From positions 62,001 through 126,000 of the forward strand of contig JAWKRG010000007.1 in the NCBI GenBank assembly GCA_041389725.1: a stretch of DNA of 64,000 nucleotides, given 5' to 3'. The position numbers were made by a program, and so were the translations under genes. A model generated the notes under the pieces. It had not been told where the DNA came from, did no database searches, and saw nothing but the letters and a program-made list of their open reading frames with translations. The first letter of the stretch is position 1; each line of letters opens with the position of its first letter. The stretch comes from Polyangiaceae bacterium. Lineage in GTDB: Bacteria > Myxococcota_A > Polyangia > Polyangiales > Polyangiaceae. This document shows, piece after piece, positions 17,759 to 26,464 of this stretch.

Positions 17759-18799
17759 ATGGTCAAGATTCCTTCTCTGAGTGCTGCTAGGTACACGGTT
17801 CGTTCCCATCGACGATTGGGGCTGGGCGTCTGCGCCTTGTTCGTGCTGGTCGCCTGCTCCAGCGGGGAAGACCGCAAGTTCGACAACACGGGCGGCAGCG
17901 CAGGCTCGGGCGCCACGGACGGGGGCAGTAGTGGCGGCACCTCAGGTTCTGGCGGCAGTGCGGGCTCGGGCGGCGGCTCGGCGTCAGGCGGGACTGCAGG
18001 GTCAGGTGGAAGCGCCGGCTCGGGCGGAACTGCGGGCAGCGGGGGCAGCGCGGGGTCAGGCGGCAGCTCGGGCTCGGGCGGCAGCGCAGGCTCGGGCGGC
18101 AGCTCGGGTTCCGGCGGCTCCGGTGGGACGGGCGGTGCTAGCTGCACGACTTCCGACCCCGAGTGTGAGTGCGTTGGCGGCAAGGTGCAGGCGAAGGACT
18201 TCGACGGCGACGGGCAGGGCAGCATCAAGTGTGTCGCCGCTCCGGGCACCGATTGCGACGACAAGGACAAGAACTACCAAGTCAACCTGTGCGGTGGTTG
18301 CGCGAAGCTCACGGGTGTCCCGGGGCAACTGTGCAACCAGTGCGGCATATGGGCCTGCAACGGCAAGGAAGCGATTCAGTGCTCCGTCGCCACCCCTGCA
18401 CCCACGCGCTGCAACGGCAACACGCCCGAGACTTGCGTCGGAGGCAATTGGTCCCCGAAAGCGACGTGCGCCGGGTCGACCCCAGTCTGCCTCGACGCGA
18501 AGTGCGTGCAATGCACCCCGGGGAAGTTCAAGTGCGTCGCCTGGTCGAATGGCGACACCGCGCCCGTGAAATGCGGGCCGACTGGCTCATGGGATTCGAG
18601 CCACGGCAGTTCCTGCATCAAGTCCCTGGGCAAGACCTGCAATCCGACTACGGGAACCTGCGCTAGTCTGACGTTGCCGCGGGACAACAGCTTCGAGATC
18701 CCCGACGCGCTCACCGCTCCCTTCGAGGGCCTGCCCCCTGCAGGTCACCGTCGCACTCGAGACGTTCTGGATCTGGCGGCCGGGTTCGAGCTCGCCTGA
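17759..18799 (+). CDS. Gly/Ser-linker lipoprotein with a MopE-like metal motif and Cys-rich domain
   Basis: The protein has 346 residues with lipobox LVAC (Cys33). A linker of about 85 residues is built from GGSAGSGG-type units. The head has about 20 cysteines and begins with DFDGDGQG followed by GTDCDDKD, as in MopE/thrombospondin-3-like calcium-binding repeats. It is probably an outer-surface or periplasmic protein; function unknown. The last ~45 residues lack cysteines and differ in style. The next gene starts 11 bp downstream. Confidence 0.75.
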   Translation: MVKIPSLSAARYTVRSHRRLGLGVCALFVLVACSSGEDRKFDNTGGSAGSGATDGGSSGGTSGSGGSAGSGGGSASGGTAGSGGSAGSGGTAGSGGSAGSGGSSGSGGSAGSGGSSGSGGSGGTGGASCTTSDPECECVGGKVQAKDFDGDGQGSIKCVAAPGTDCDDKDKNYQVNLCGGCAKLTGVPGQLCNQCGIWACNGKEAIQCSVATPAPTRCNGNTPETCVGGNWSPKATCAGSTPVCLDAKCVQCTPGKFKCVAWSNGDTAPVKCGPTGSWDSSHGSSCIKSLGKTCNPTTGTCASLTLPRDNSFEIPDALTAPFEGLPPAGHRRTRDVLDLAAGFELA

Positions 18800-18810
18800 G
18801 CGCAGGCCCA

Positions 18811-19836
18811 ATGCTGTTGATCGGTAGTCGGGCGATCGTCCACTACTTCCCCGACTTCCGCCCGCCCAGGGACTGGGATCTGTTCGGCACTGGCGAAGAA
18901 GTGGCGATGTTGGCGCAGCGGCTTCCACCGATGGAGGACAAGTCGCCGCAACCCCACAAGTCGCACTTCTACTACGGCGACGCGATGGTGGAAGTGGTCG
19001 ACATCGACCACTCCCCCGAGTGGGCCAAGGTCTACGAAGCCTTCCGCGATCAGCCGACGATCGATGACCCGGTGCTGGGCACGCTGACCCTGGCGCCCCC
19101 AGCATTCTTGATGCTGACCAAGCAGACGGGGCTCATCTACCGCATCCTGCACTGGCACAAGAACCTCGAAGACCTCTACTTCCTGCGCGACCGCATCACG
19201 AGCGTTCCGGACATCGTCGCGCAGGTCATGCCCTACGTACTGGCGGACTCCCGCAAGCTGTTCGCGGAATCGACGGCGGAAGCGATGCGTGCCGTAGAGC
19301 CTTGCTACGTGGATGACCCGACACGCGCCTGGGCTCCACGCACGCCGCTGCATTCCGAGCTGCACGCGCTTCTCGCCGGAGACGGTCACCCGCTCGTCAG
19401 CGAGTCGGGTGCGTGGCAGGGCTACCCTGATGCTACTCCCGAGGCTCGACGAGAGCGCATGATTCGACTGTTTGCAGAAGAAGCCACGGTGCTGGCCGCA
19501 GAGCGGTGGCTGACGCGCGGCTTCCATGCCCGCGGCGACGACGAACGTACGGCGACGCGCTGGGGCGTACGAAACTTGATCCAGAGTCGTCTGCCCGAGG
19601 GCTGGCGCTACTTCGGTGTCAATCACTACCGGGAGATCATCGCCGGCATTCCCAGCGGCTGGAGCACCCGCATCGAGTCGCTTCGCGAGCGCTACCCGCG
19701 CCCAGAGACGCCGTGCACGCTCACGCCGGTCGAACTCGATTGCGCTGCGTGCCCCACACTCACGAGCAGGTGCGGCGAGCAGAGGGCGTGGGCAGGCAAT
19801 GCCGCGAGCCCACACCGCGTGCGCGCGTGTAGGTGA
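18811..19836 (+). CDS. Nucleotidyltransferase-like protein of unknown function
   Basis: This 341-residue soluble protein opens with GSRAIVHYFPD followed by RDWDLFG, which matches the GS...DxD signature of the polymerase-beta nucleotidyltransferase superfamily. A later acidic strand (VEVVDID) could supply the third carboxylate. The rest is mostly helical and includes a C-terminal segment with four cysteines (near LDCAACPTL). No signal peptide. It sits between two secreted linker lipoproteins, 11 bp after the first. I do not recognise the family; no toxin or antitoxin partner is obvious. Confidence 0.6.
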   Translation: MLLIGSRAIVHYFPDFRPPRDWDLFGTGEEVAMLAQRLPPMEDKSPQPHKSHFYYGDAMVEVVDIDHSPEWAKVYEAFRDQPTIDDPVLGTLTLAPPAFLMLTKQTGLIYRILHWHKNLEDLYFLRDRITSVPDIVAQVMPYVLADSRKLFAESTAEAMRAVEPCYVDDPTRAWAPRTPLHSELHALLAGDGHPLVSESGAWQGYPDATPEARRERMIRLFAEEATVLAAERWLTRGFHARGDDERTATRWGVRNLIQSRLPEGWRYFGVNHYREIIAGIPSGWSTRIESLRERYPRPETPCTLTPVELDCAACPTLTSRCGEQRAWAGNAASPHRVRACR

Positions 19837-19883
19837 CTGTCGCTCTTGACTGGACGTGCGTCGGAGCGTAACCAAGAGAGACC

Positions 19884-21038
19884 ATGGGGTATCCGCGTGC
19901 TGGTGTGCTTGGCTTGGCGCTGGGGCTTCAACTCACGGTCGCTTGCGGAGGAGGCGACGAGCGCAACTTCGCGCCCGCGTCCGGCGGAACCGACGCGGGA
20001 TCGAGCGGCGGCAACGGAGGCTCCGCGACCGGGGGAACGGCGGGATCGAGCGGTGGCAGTGCTGGCACCGGCGGCGCGTCGGGCAGCGGCGGTGCGTCGG
20101 GCGCTAGCGGCGCGTCGGGCAGCGGCGGAACTGCCGGCAGCAGCGGCGCGGGTGGCTTGAGTGGCGCGTCGGGCAGTGGCGGCGCGGCCACCGGCGGAGC
20201 AGCGGGCTCCGGCGGCACTACGGGTTGCGCGAGCGGACACACCTGCGTGGGTGCGCCCCCCGCGGGATGGAGCGGGCCCGTTACCGTGGGCACTGGCACG
20301 ACCTGCCCGAGCGAATACGCGACGTCCCTGGCCGACCTGAAGGACAAGTTCCTGCCGGGAACGCCGAGCTGCACATGCAACTGCGGGTCGACCACGGTCA
20401 CATGCGGCGCCGTGACCCTGTGGGACTATACCCAGGACGCCTGCCTGGGGACATCGAGCCCCATCGGGACCATCACACCCGTGAGTCAGTGCGTGGTCAC
20501 AAACAACCAGCTCGACAAACAAGTTCGGATCGCTGGAAGCGCATCCTGTCTCGGCGAGTCGGTGACGAAGAACATTCCCTCTCCGAGCTGGGCGTCGAAC
20601 GCGAAGATCTGCGGCGGCGGTCAGGACGCCGGCGGCTGCAGCGCAGGGCAGCTATGCGTTCCTGATCCCCCGTCGGGCTTCGCCGGCCTCTGCGTGTATC
20701 GCACGGGCGACTTCACGTGCCCCTCGGGCTTCAGCAACCGCACCGTCTACTACAAGAGCTTCACGGACACGCGAAACTGCTCGGCTTGTTCATGCAATCC
20801 GTCTGGGTGGTCGTGTCGTACGACGATGTCGATCTACCAGTCGTTCAACTGCACGACTGCGCAGGGCCCGAACGTCACTGTCACCAACCTCGCGCCCAAG
20901 TGCACCCACAACTTGTTGACGAACTCGTTCAAGGTGAGCACGCCCACGTCCATCGCGGGCTCCTGCAACGTCGCGACGAACACGACCCTGACGGGCACCG
21001 CCACACCGCAAGAGCCGACAACGGTCTGCTGTCAGTAG
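19884..21038 (+). CDS. Gly/Ser-linker lipoprotein with Cys-rich head
   Basis: The protein has 384 residues with lipobox TVAC (Cys21), followed by a ~90-residue Gly/Ser/Ala linker. The head (~115-384) holds more than 20 cysteines, with two similar halves. Each half has a C.CN(C/P) or C.CNCG strand and a WSCRT/VTCGAV-like strand, suggesting an internal duplication. No catalytic motif seen. Start ATG 19884 follows AAGAGAGA. The gene converges on the next lipoprotein gene with 11 bp between stop codons. Confidence 0.7.
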   Translation: MGYPRAGVLGLALGLQLTVACGGGDERNFAPASGGTDAGSSGGNGGSATGGTAGSSGGSAGTGGASGSGGASGASGASGSGGTAGSSGAGGLSGASGSGGAATGGAAGSGGTTGCASGHTCVGAPPAGWSGPVTVGTGTTCPSEYATSLADLKDKFLPGTPSCTCNCGSTTVTCGAVTLWDYTQDACLGTSSPIGTITPVSQCVVTNNQLDKQVRIAGSASCLGESVTKNIPSPSWASNAKICGGGQDAGGCSAGQLCVPDPPSGFAGLCVYRTGDFTCPSGFSNRTVYYKSFTDTRNCSACSCNPSGWSCRTTMSIYQSFNCTTAQGPNVTVTNLAPKCTHNLLTNSFKVSTPTSIAGSCNVATNTTLTGTATPQEPTTVCCQ

Positions 21039-21049
21039 GAAGCCCAAGT

Positions 21050-21706
21050 CTAGCTGTCAGCCAGGCCATCGACGCAGCTGCCCGCTACACACTGCGTGGT
21101 GCCCTCTTTGCACGCCTTGCCTAGGCAGCCAAAGTCTACGCAGTCCGTAAAGCCGTTTCCGTCGTTGTCCACTCCATCGCCGCAAAAGACCTCTTGTTTG
21201 TAGCCGGACATACATAGACACCCGTTGCCACAGCTCTGGAGATAGCAGTCAGGATCCGTGCAATCGATATAGCCATCGTCATCGTTGTCTTGCTTGTCGG
21301 CACAGCCCGTTTCGACGGGATGGCTCATGCAAGTGCACCCGGTTCCGCATGCTTGGCCCTCACAGTCCTGGTCGGCGCAGTCAGCATCGCCGTCCCCGTC
21401 GTCATCCTTCCCGTTCGCACAGTTTTCGACCGGTGTGACATCCGACTGCGCGTCCGCCCCCCCGCTGCCTCCTCCGTCAGCGCCAGCGCTGCCGTCAGCA
21501 CCACCGACACCACCAGCATCAGAGCCGCCGCTGCCCCCACTCGAAGCGCCGCCACTCGCCGTTCCGCCGGAGCTGGCCCCATCGCTCGAAACGTCCGTCG
21601 AGGCATCCGATAGCGGGCTGCTCGCCTCGAAGTCCTTGCCGCATCCAGACCAAACAGTGGCAACCAATAGCAGCGCGATACCGCCCCATTTCATGGGGGC
21701 GGGCAT
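21050..21706 (-). CDS. Linker lipoprotein with DxDxDG...C calcium-type repeats
   Basis: The protein has 218 residues from ATG 21706 (ATG 21694 also possible), with lipobox WSGC. A Ser/Gly/Ala/Asp linker is followed by three repeats with the pattern C.dg.DNDGDG..DC.D.DC and GxGCxCM, like the MopE or thrombospondin-type-3 calcium-binding loops. It is likely a disulfide-rich, Ca-binding surface protein. Confidence 0.75.
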   Translation of the reverse strand: MPAPMKWGGIALLLVATVWSGCGKDFEASSPLSDASTDVSSDGASSGGTASGGASSGGSGGSDAGGVGGADGSAGADGGGSGGADAQSDVTPVENCANGKDDDGDGDADCADQDCEGQACGTGCTCMSHPVETGCADKQDNDDDGYIDCTDPDCYLQSCGNGCLCMSGYKQEVFCGDGVDNDGNGFTDCVDFGCLGKACKEGTTQCVAGSCVDGLADS

Positions 21707-21756
21707 ACCGCTGTCCTGCCTCCCGGTCAAACGCGCGACATCACGAGCGCGCGGAA

Positions 21757-21773
21757 CCCGCGCAGCGCGCGGG
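21757..21773 (-). terminator. GC-rich hairpin downstream of rtcB
   Basis: A perfect 7-bp stem CCCGCGC / GCGCGGG with a 3-base loop lies in the 234-bp gap between rtcB (stop 21941) and the lipoprotein gene (start 21706). It could end rtcB transcription or act in the leader of the lipoprotein gene. Confidence 0.35.
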
Positions 21774-21940
21774 GCGGAGACTGCCGCACCTGTGCAACCA
21801 GCAGTGTCGGGTCCACTGGCTCGCTCTCGAGTGCAAGTACACCGAACACGCACTCGTGAACGCGAGGGAGCGGTTCGCCATCCACGAACGCTGCAGCGCT
21901 TCGATTCCCAGCGCGAACTCGCGCAATGCGATCAGCCGCA

Positions 21941-23068
21941 CTACACCCCCTTGTAGCTGAGCACTGGGCGCAGGCGGTGGGTGATGCGGGTGAGATCGCG
22001 TTGGGCGCGCATCACGGCGGCGATGGGTTTGTAGGCGGAGGGCGCTTCGTCCACGAGACGCTTGCCGAGGGCCTGGTCGTACCAGACACCGTCCATCTCG
22101 CGCTCGAGTTTGGCCACGGTGATGCGTCGACGTGCCACTCCTCGACTCATGGCGCGCCCCGCCCCGTGCGAGCAGGAACAGAGCGCGGGGGCGTGGCCAC
22201 GCCCTGTCACGAGGAAGCTCTCGGTTCCCATCGAGCCGGGGATGATTCCGGGCTCCCCCTCCCCTGCCGACATGGCTCCCTTGCGGTGAACCCAGAGCTC
22301 TTCGCCGCCGTGCGTTTCGCGACGCACCCAGTTGTGCGTGCAGGTCACCTCCGTGTCCCACTCGGCGTCGGTCTGGAACACGTCGTTCAGCACCGCGACG
22401 GCCGCCTCCAGGATTCTCCGACGACTCAGGGATGCAAAGCGAACCGCCACGTCGTGATCGTTCAAGTAGTCGACACCGCTCTGGCTGTCGGCCGGAAGTC
22501 GCCGCAGGCCTGCGCCAACGGCTTCGCCCGCACTCAGATGGTGTCGTCGGATCTCCGGGCCCAAGCCGCGAGATCCGGTGTGCACCACGAGCCACAGCGT
22601 TCCGTCCTCTTCGGCCTGCAGCTCCAGGAAATGGTTGCCGCTACCCAGGGTGCCGAGTTGTACGCGTCCCGTGCGCTCGAGTGCTTTGCATAGCGCGGGC
22701 GTGGACAGCTGCGCGTCGCGCATTTCCGGGGGAAGCGCGCGCTTTTGCCCAAAGCGATTGCTGGGCACCGCGCGAGCAAACCCTTCCAGCAAGCGCCGCG
22801 CCGAGTGGCGATTCACCACTCCCGCGTGAAGGCCGAGACGCACCGCAGCCATGCCGCATCCGATATCGCCCCCCACCGCATCCGGATACAGCCCGGCCCG
22901 CGACGCCACGACGGCTCCGATGCACACGTTCTCTGCCAGGTGTACGTCGGGCATCAAGGCGATGCGCGCCACATCGTCGACCCGCGCGATGCGTTCGATG
23001 GATGCGCGCACGTCCGCACCAAGCGGCTCGGCGAGCCAGGCTCGGGTCTTGTTCGGAAGTTGCGTCAC
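21941..23068 (-). CDS. rtcB: RtcB-family RNA ligase
   Basis: The protein has 375 residues. GTG 23068 is chosen because AGGAGG lies 8 bases upstream and it overlaps the stop codon of the preceding gene (GTGA). Metal and active-site motifs of RtcB are present: DVH (41-43), GGDIGCGM (Cys71), LGSGNHFLE, HTGSRGLG and SHGAGR, which holds the guanylated histidine. It is shorter than Escherichia coli RtcB (about 408) but has every key motif. Role: GTP- and Mn-dependent 3'-5' RNA joining in RNA repair. No rtcA or rtcR gene is nearby. Confidence 0.93.
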   Translation of the reverse strand: MTQLPNKTRAWLAEPLGADVRASIERIARVDDVARIALMPDVHLAENVCIGAVVASRAGLYPDAVGGDIGCGMAAVRLGLHAGVVNRHSARRLLEGFARAVPSNRFGQKRALPPEMRDAQLSTPALCKALERTGRVQLGTLGSGNHFLELQAEEDGTLWLVVHTGSRGLGPEIRRHHLSAGEAVGAGLRRLPADSQSGVDYLNDHDVAVRFASLSRRRILEAAVAVLNDVFQTDAEWDTEVTCTHNWVRRETHGGEELWVHRKGAMSAGEGEPGIIPGSMGTESFLVTGRGHAPALCSCSHGAGRAMSRGVARRRITVAKLEREMDGVWYDQALGKRLVDEAPSAYKPIAAVMRAQRDLTRITHRLRPVLSYKGV

Positions 23069-23499
23069 GACGCCACCTCCTCGGTTTCGTCGAAGGTGTC
23101 GTCCTGGGCTACTAGCACCTGGAAGGCCAGTTCTGGGGTGCGCTTTCTGTGGATCTCGGACGCTACCTGCCGCCGCAGCCAAGGCCCGGCCTTTCGAAGG
23201 GCGTCGTAGGCGGCGTCGATGTCGTCTTGCCAAGAGCTCCATTCCTCTGCGGTGGATCCTCGATGCGGAGCGTTCACGTCACGCGCCGCACCGCAGCCGC
23301 GCACCAACATCAGAACCACGCCAAGGCGCGCCCCGTCGGGCGCTGGACGAACCTCCTGCACGAGCAACTCGCGCAGGCGCGAGTCTGCCGCGCCGGCTAG
23401 GGCGAAACGGATCGCGTCATGAACCTGAGCGCACAGCTGTGCCAGCTTGCGCGCCATTTTCCCTGAATTTCTACTGGTTTCTCTCACGATGAACTCCAT
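23065..23499 (-). CDS. rbfA: Ribosome-binding factor A homolog
   Basis: The protein has 144 residues from ATG 23499; ATG 23457, where AGGGA precedes it closely, is the alternative. The helix-strand-strand-helix-strand order and the segment ALRKAGPWLRRQVASEIHRK followed by TPELAF match the KH-type RbfA fold (16S rRNA maturation). The middle region is more divergent than in most RbfA proteins and has an unusual MLVRGCG strand. It overlaps rtcB by 4 bp, linking ribosome maturation and RNA repair. It is away from the usual nusA-infB-rbfA-truB cluster, so it may be a paralog. Confidence 0.7.
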   Translation of the reverse strand: MEFIVRETSRNSGKMARKLAQLCAQVHDAIRFALAGAADSRLRELLVQEVRPAPDGARLGVVLMLVRGCGAARDVNAPHRGSTAEEWSSWQDDIDAAYDALRKAGPWLRRQVASEIHRKRTPELAFQVLVAQDDTFDETEEVAS

Positions 23500-23861
23500 G
23501 CCCCGCGGGCAGATCGATCCCCTGCGCCACCGTCGTCGATGGCGCTGGAGCCTGGTTCTGCGGCTCTGAAGCATCGGCGCACCTCGAAGCGACACACACG
23601 TTCGCCACGTCACTCAATCGCGCGCGCGGTACTCTAGCGCGTCCGTTCGGTGGCGTTCGCAACGCCTGTGTTCACTCGCAGCGGCAGAGCAGCCACTACG
23701 AGCAAAGCCTCAACCAGGTGAGCTCAGCGGAACGCAGACCGGAGGCTCGAATGGCATCGGATGATTACAGTTCCCATGACGTCGTCCTCCTTTCTGCGCC
23801 AAAGCGCGAGTTCGCAGGGGAGTATGCGCCCGACCGCGATCGAAGTCAACGTCCGCTCGAC
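23500..23861. other. Gene-poor stretch upstream of rbfA
   Basis: These 362 bp lie between the rbfA start and the stop codon of the membrane protein gene. They contain one small hairpin (23652-23666) and presumably the rbfA-rtcB promoter. A plus-strand open frame beginning at 23718 runs into the next gene antisense, has no recognisable features and was not accepted as a gene. Confidence 0.5.
23652..23666 (-). terminator. Small hairpin
   Basis: GGCGTT / AACGCC with loop CGC. It lies about 200 bp downstream of the minus-strand membrane protein gene and upstream of rbfA; possible terminator. Confidence 0.3.
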
Positions 23862-24446
23862 CTAGTGCACAACGCCGAAACCTCTGAACGGCTCCGGGGG
23901 ACTGCCGCCTTGGATCTGAAAGCGACCGTCGGCTTCCGACCAGACCAGATGCATCGCTTCCGCGCTGGAGACGTGCTTCGCATCGTGCACTCGGTGAAGC
24001 ACGACTCCGAAGCGCGCACGCTCGAACACCATCAGGCGCCCGAGGAACTGAGAGTAGAGGTAACCGACCCGCTGCCCATCAGGTGAATCCTGCACGTCGA
24101 GCACTCGTGGACCGAACAGCCACTCGTCGTCCAGGGAGAAGACGCCGACCCAGATCGCACCGACCAGCGCGATGTGCGCAAGTAGCGCCGTTACGCCGTA
24201 GAGCACGCGCTGCCACAGCCTGCGCTCGGCCCAGGTTGGCCGCGCGCGGCGAAACCAGAGGTAGATCCACCACGGGATCCCCAAAGCCGTGAGCAACATG
24301 AGGGTATCCCCCGCACCGTCCAAGGACGGGACCAAGCGCTGATCCGGCGTGGAGAAGTTCCTGGCGCCCGCCATCGCCGTGAGCGCGAGTCCCCCGACCA
24401 CTACAATCCAGGTGAGACTCTGGAACTTCCAACTCAACCGGGGCAC
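23862..24446 (-). CDS. Unidentified membrane protein
   Basis: The protein has 194 residues from a GTG at 24446. Three membrane helices are likely (about 12-30, 48-66 and 83-105), followed by a soluble ~85-residue C-terminal part that starts DVQDSPDGQRVGYLY and looks beta-rich. I do not recognise the family. It is divergent from the beta-helix protein gene across 137 bp. Confidence 0.6.
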   Translation of the reverse strand: MPRLSWKFQSLTWIVVVGGLALTAMAGARNFSTPDQRLVPSLDGAGDTLMLLTALGIPWWIYLWFRRARPTWAERRLWQRVLYGVTALLAHIALVGAIWVGVFSLDDEWLFGPRVLDVQDSPDGQRVGYLYSQFLGRLMVFERARFGVVLHRVHDAKHVSSAEAMHLVWSEADGRFQIQGGSPPEPFRGFGVVH

Positions 24447-24583
24447 CCCGCCAGGCTAGCACCACATCCGGTCGAGGATCGAACTGCCCAGTGGCGTGAG
24501 TGGCAGTAAGGAAGGCGGCCTCGCGTGGTTGCCACTTTCGGACACCAAGCCCGCTCCGCAACGAGCCGTGCAACAGTGCGCTC

Positions 24584-26464
24584 ATGCCCCGGCGCTTCTC
24601 GACAGCGATCGCGCTCTGGCTGCTCGTCCCGGCCGCGGCCGGAGCGCAGAATTCTCGACTGTGGGGTGCGAACGGTGAGCTTTGGTCGCCGACGAGCCGC
24701 TTGCCCGACTTTTCGCACGCGGGGTATCGCGATGGGGAATCGCTACCGCTGTCACCTACTGCGACCGTCAACGTGCGCGATCACGGCGCAACCGGTGACG
24801 GGAGCACCGACGACACGGCGGCCTTCCAGGCCGCCATCGACGCCAGCGTAGGGACTGTCTTGGTGCCCAAAGGGCGCTATCGCATCCACGACATCCTCAC
24901 CATCAACCGAAGCGGGGTCGTGCTTCGCGGCGAGGGTCCGGACGCGAGCGGTAGCGTGCTGCTCATCGACCGCAGCCTGGCGGACGTTCTCGGCCCAAAC
25001 GAGGCCTGGTCCTACAGCGGGGGCTTTCTGCGCATCGAGGGCGGTGGCGCCGGGGCGACCTTGGCCCAGATAGCGGAACCAGCGCTGCGCGGCGACGGCG
25101 AGCTACGCGTCAGCAGCGGCAGCGGACTGACGACGGGGCAGCTGGTGGAGCTGGTGCTCACGGACGACGACTCACGTAGTCTGGGCTGGCACCTGCACGC
25201 CGAGCGCGTCGGTCCCGGTGACTGCAGCTACCAGATGCCGCTGCGCATGGAGTGGCCGGTGCAGGTGGCGGGAGTGACCGCTGACACGGTCGAGCTGCGA
25301 CAACCGCTCCGCACCGACTTGCGCATGAGTTGGACGCCCACGCTGGTCGCCCTCGACCCGATCCAGGAAGTCGGAATCGAACAGCTCCGCATCGAGTTCC
25401 CCGACGTTCCCTACGCCGGCCACTTGAAGGAACCAGGCTACAATGCGATTTTCATCACCAACGGTGTCGCCAACGCGTGGGTCCGTCATGTGACGGTGGT
25501 GAACGCCGACAGCGCGTTCCTGCTCGAGCGCCACGTGAAGAACGTCAGCTTCGAGCACGTGCAACTCGAAGGCCGTGAGGGGCATCACGGCTTCAACTTG
25601 AATCAGGTCGCCGACGTCCTGATTCGTGACTTTCGCGTGCGGAACGAGTGGCGGCACACGATCACGGTCGATCACCGCACCAACGGCAGCGTAGTGTCTC
25701 GAGGCAGCAGTGATGTGCCGATGAGCTTGGACCACCACCGGGACTCGCCGTTCGAGAACCTGTTCACCGAGCTGACGGCCAGCAACTACTTCAGCGGTGG
25801 CAGCGCATGTGCCGGCCCCAACGCCGGCGCTCGAAACACCTATTGGGGGCTAGCGGCGCCCATGCAACCGCCGCCGCTGTGGTCACGGACGCAATCCAAC
25901 GTCATCGGCCAGCTGGCGGTGCCCGACTCACTGACCGAAGAGCGCGAGTGGGTCGAGAACCTGGCGCCCGTCGAGCCTCCCAACCTCCACGAAGCGCAGC
26001 TGGCCGCGCGGATGTGTGGGGCGCCAGAGAACGCGTGCATCCGCTACCAATGGGCTGCAGAGAGCGGTGCGTGCCGCGAGGAGGCCCGCGCCAATGGCAG
26101 CGAATGTCCGGGGGGAAGCTGCAAAGGGGGTAGTTGCGTGGAGCCGACGACGTCATCCGCGCCCGACGACAGCGGCCCTGGGTGTGGCTGCCGTGTTCAA
26201 CGGCAAAGAGGCAGCGACGGTGCGTTGGGTTGGTCCCTGCTCATGGGCTTGTTGATTCGGCGGCGGAGGACTCGAACCACTGCGCAGGAAAAGCGCGCCG
26301 CGTTCCAGTTTCGCGCCGCACGCTGCGCTCCGCGATGTCGAGCTTGCTGCTGCCGCTTGCGGGCAGCGAGACGGCGAACAGCTTTGCGTCACCCATGTCG
26401 ACCGACGGATCGGGAGACTCGAGAACGTAGCCCAACCGAGGAACGTGGCGCACGTACACCGTGA
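24584..26464 (+). CDS. Secreted right-handed beta-helix (pectate-lyase-3/GH55-like) protein with MYXO-CTERM and an extra tail
   Basis: The protein has 626 residues from ATG 24584, chosen for its Sec signal peptide (cut near AGAQ). It opens with VNVRDHGATGDGSTDDTAAFQAA-type sequence (read in parts), the hallmark of pectate-lyase-3/GH55-type beta-helix proteins, and continues with repetitive beta strands to ~470. A Cys-rich segment precedes GCGC, a hydrophobic stretch and IRRRR, a MYXO-CTERM sorting signal at about 536-562. Such proteins normally end a few residues later; here the frame runs on for 64 Arg/Cys-rich residues, antisense to the neighbouring gene. A lost stop or frameshift near 26270 is possible. 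Confidence 0.8.
   Translation: MPRRFSTAIALWLLVPAAAGAQNSRLWGANGELWSPTSRLPDFSHAGYRDGESLPLSPTATVNVRDHGATGDGSTDDTAAFQAAIDASVGTVLVPKGRYRIHDILTINRSGVVLRGEGPDASGSVLLIDRSLADVLGPNEAWSYSGGFLRIEGGGAGATLAQIAEPALRGDGELRVSSGSGLTTGQLVELVLTDDDSRSLGWHLHAERVGPGDCSYQMPLRMEWPVQVAGVTADTVELRQPLRTDLRMSWTPTLVALDPIQEVGIEQLRIEFPDVPYAGHLKEPGYNAIFITNGVANAWVRHVTVVNADSAFLLERHVKNVSFEHVQLEGREGHHGFNLNQVADVLIRDFRVRNEWRHTITVDHRTNGSVVSRGSSDVPMSLDHHRDSPFENLFTELTASNYFSGGSACAGPNAGARNTYWGLAAPMQPPPLWSRTQSNVIGQLAVPDSLTEEREWVENLAPVEPPNLHEAQLAARMCGAPENACIRYQWAAESGACREEARANGSECPGGSCKGGSCVEPTTSSAPDDSGPGCGCRVQRQRGSDGALGWSLLMGLLIRRRRTRTTAQEKRAAFQFRAARCAPRCRACCCRLRAARRRTALRHPCRPTDRETRERSPTEERGARTP

Noticed and set aside
18745..19875. Minus-strand open frame opposite the nucleotidyltransferase-like gene
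   Set aside because: Arg-rich, no motif; the plus-strand protein has soluble-protein composition and a GS...DxD motif.
23718..24086. Plus-strand 122-codon open frame
   Set aside because: It overlaps the membrane protein gene antisense for most of its length, has no recognisable domain and ordinary GC-bias composition.
26241..26330. tRNA-like T-loop sequence (GGTTCGAGTCC) on the minus strand
   Set aside because: The T-stem does not pair well and no acceptor, D-arm or anticodon arm can be built; it is inside coding sequence.
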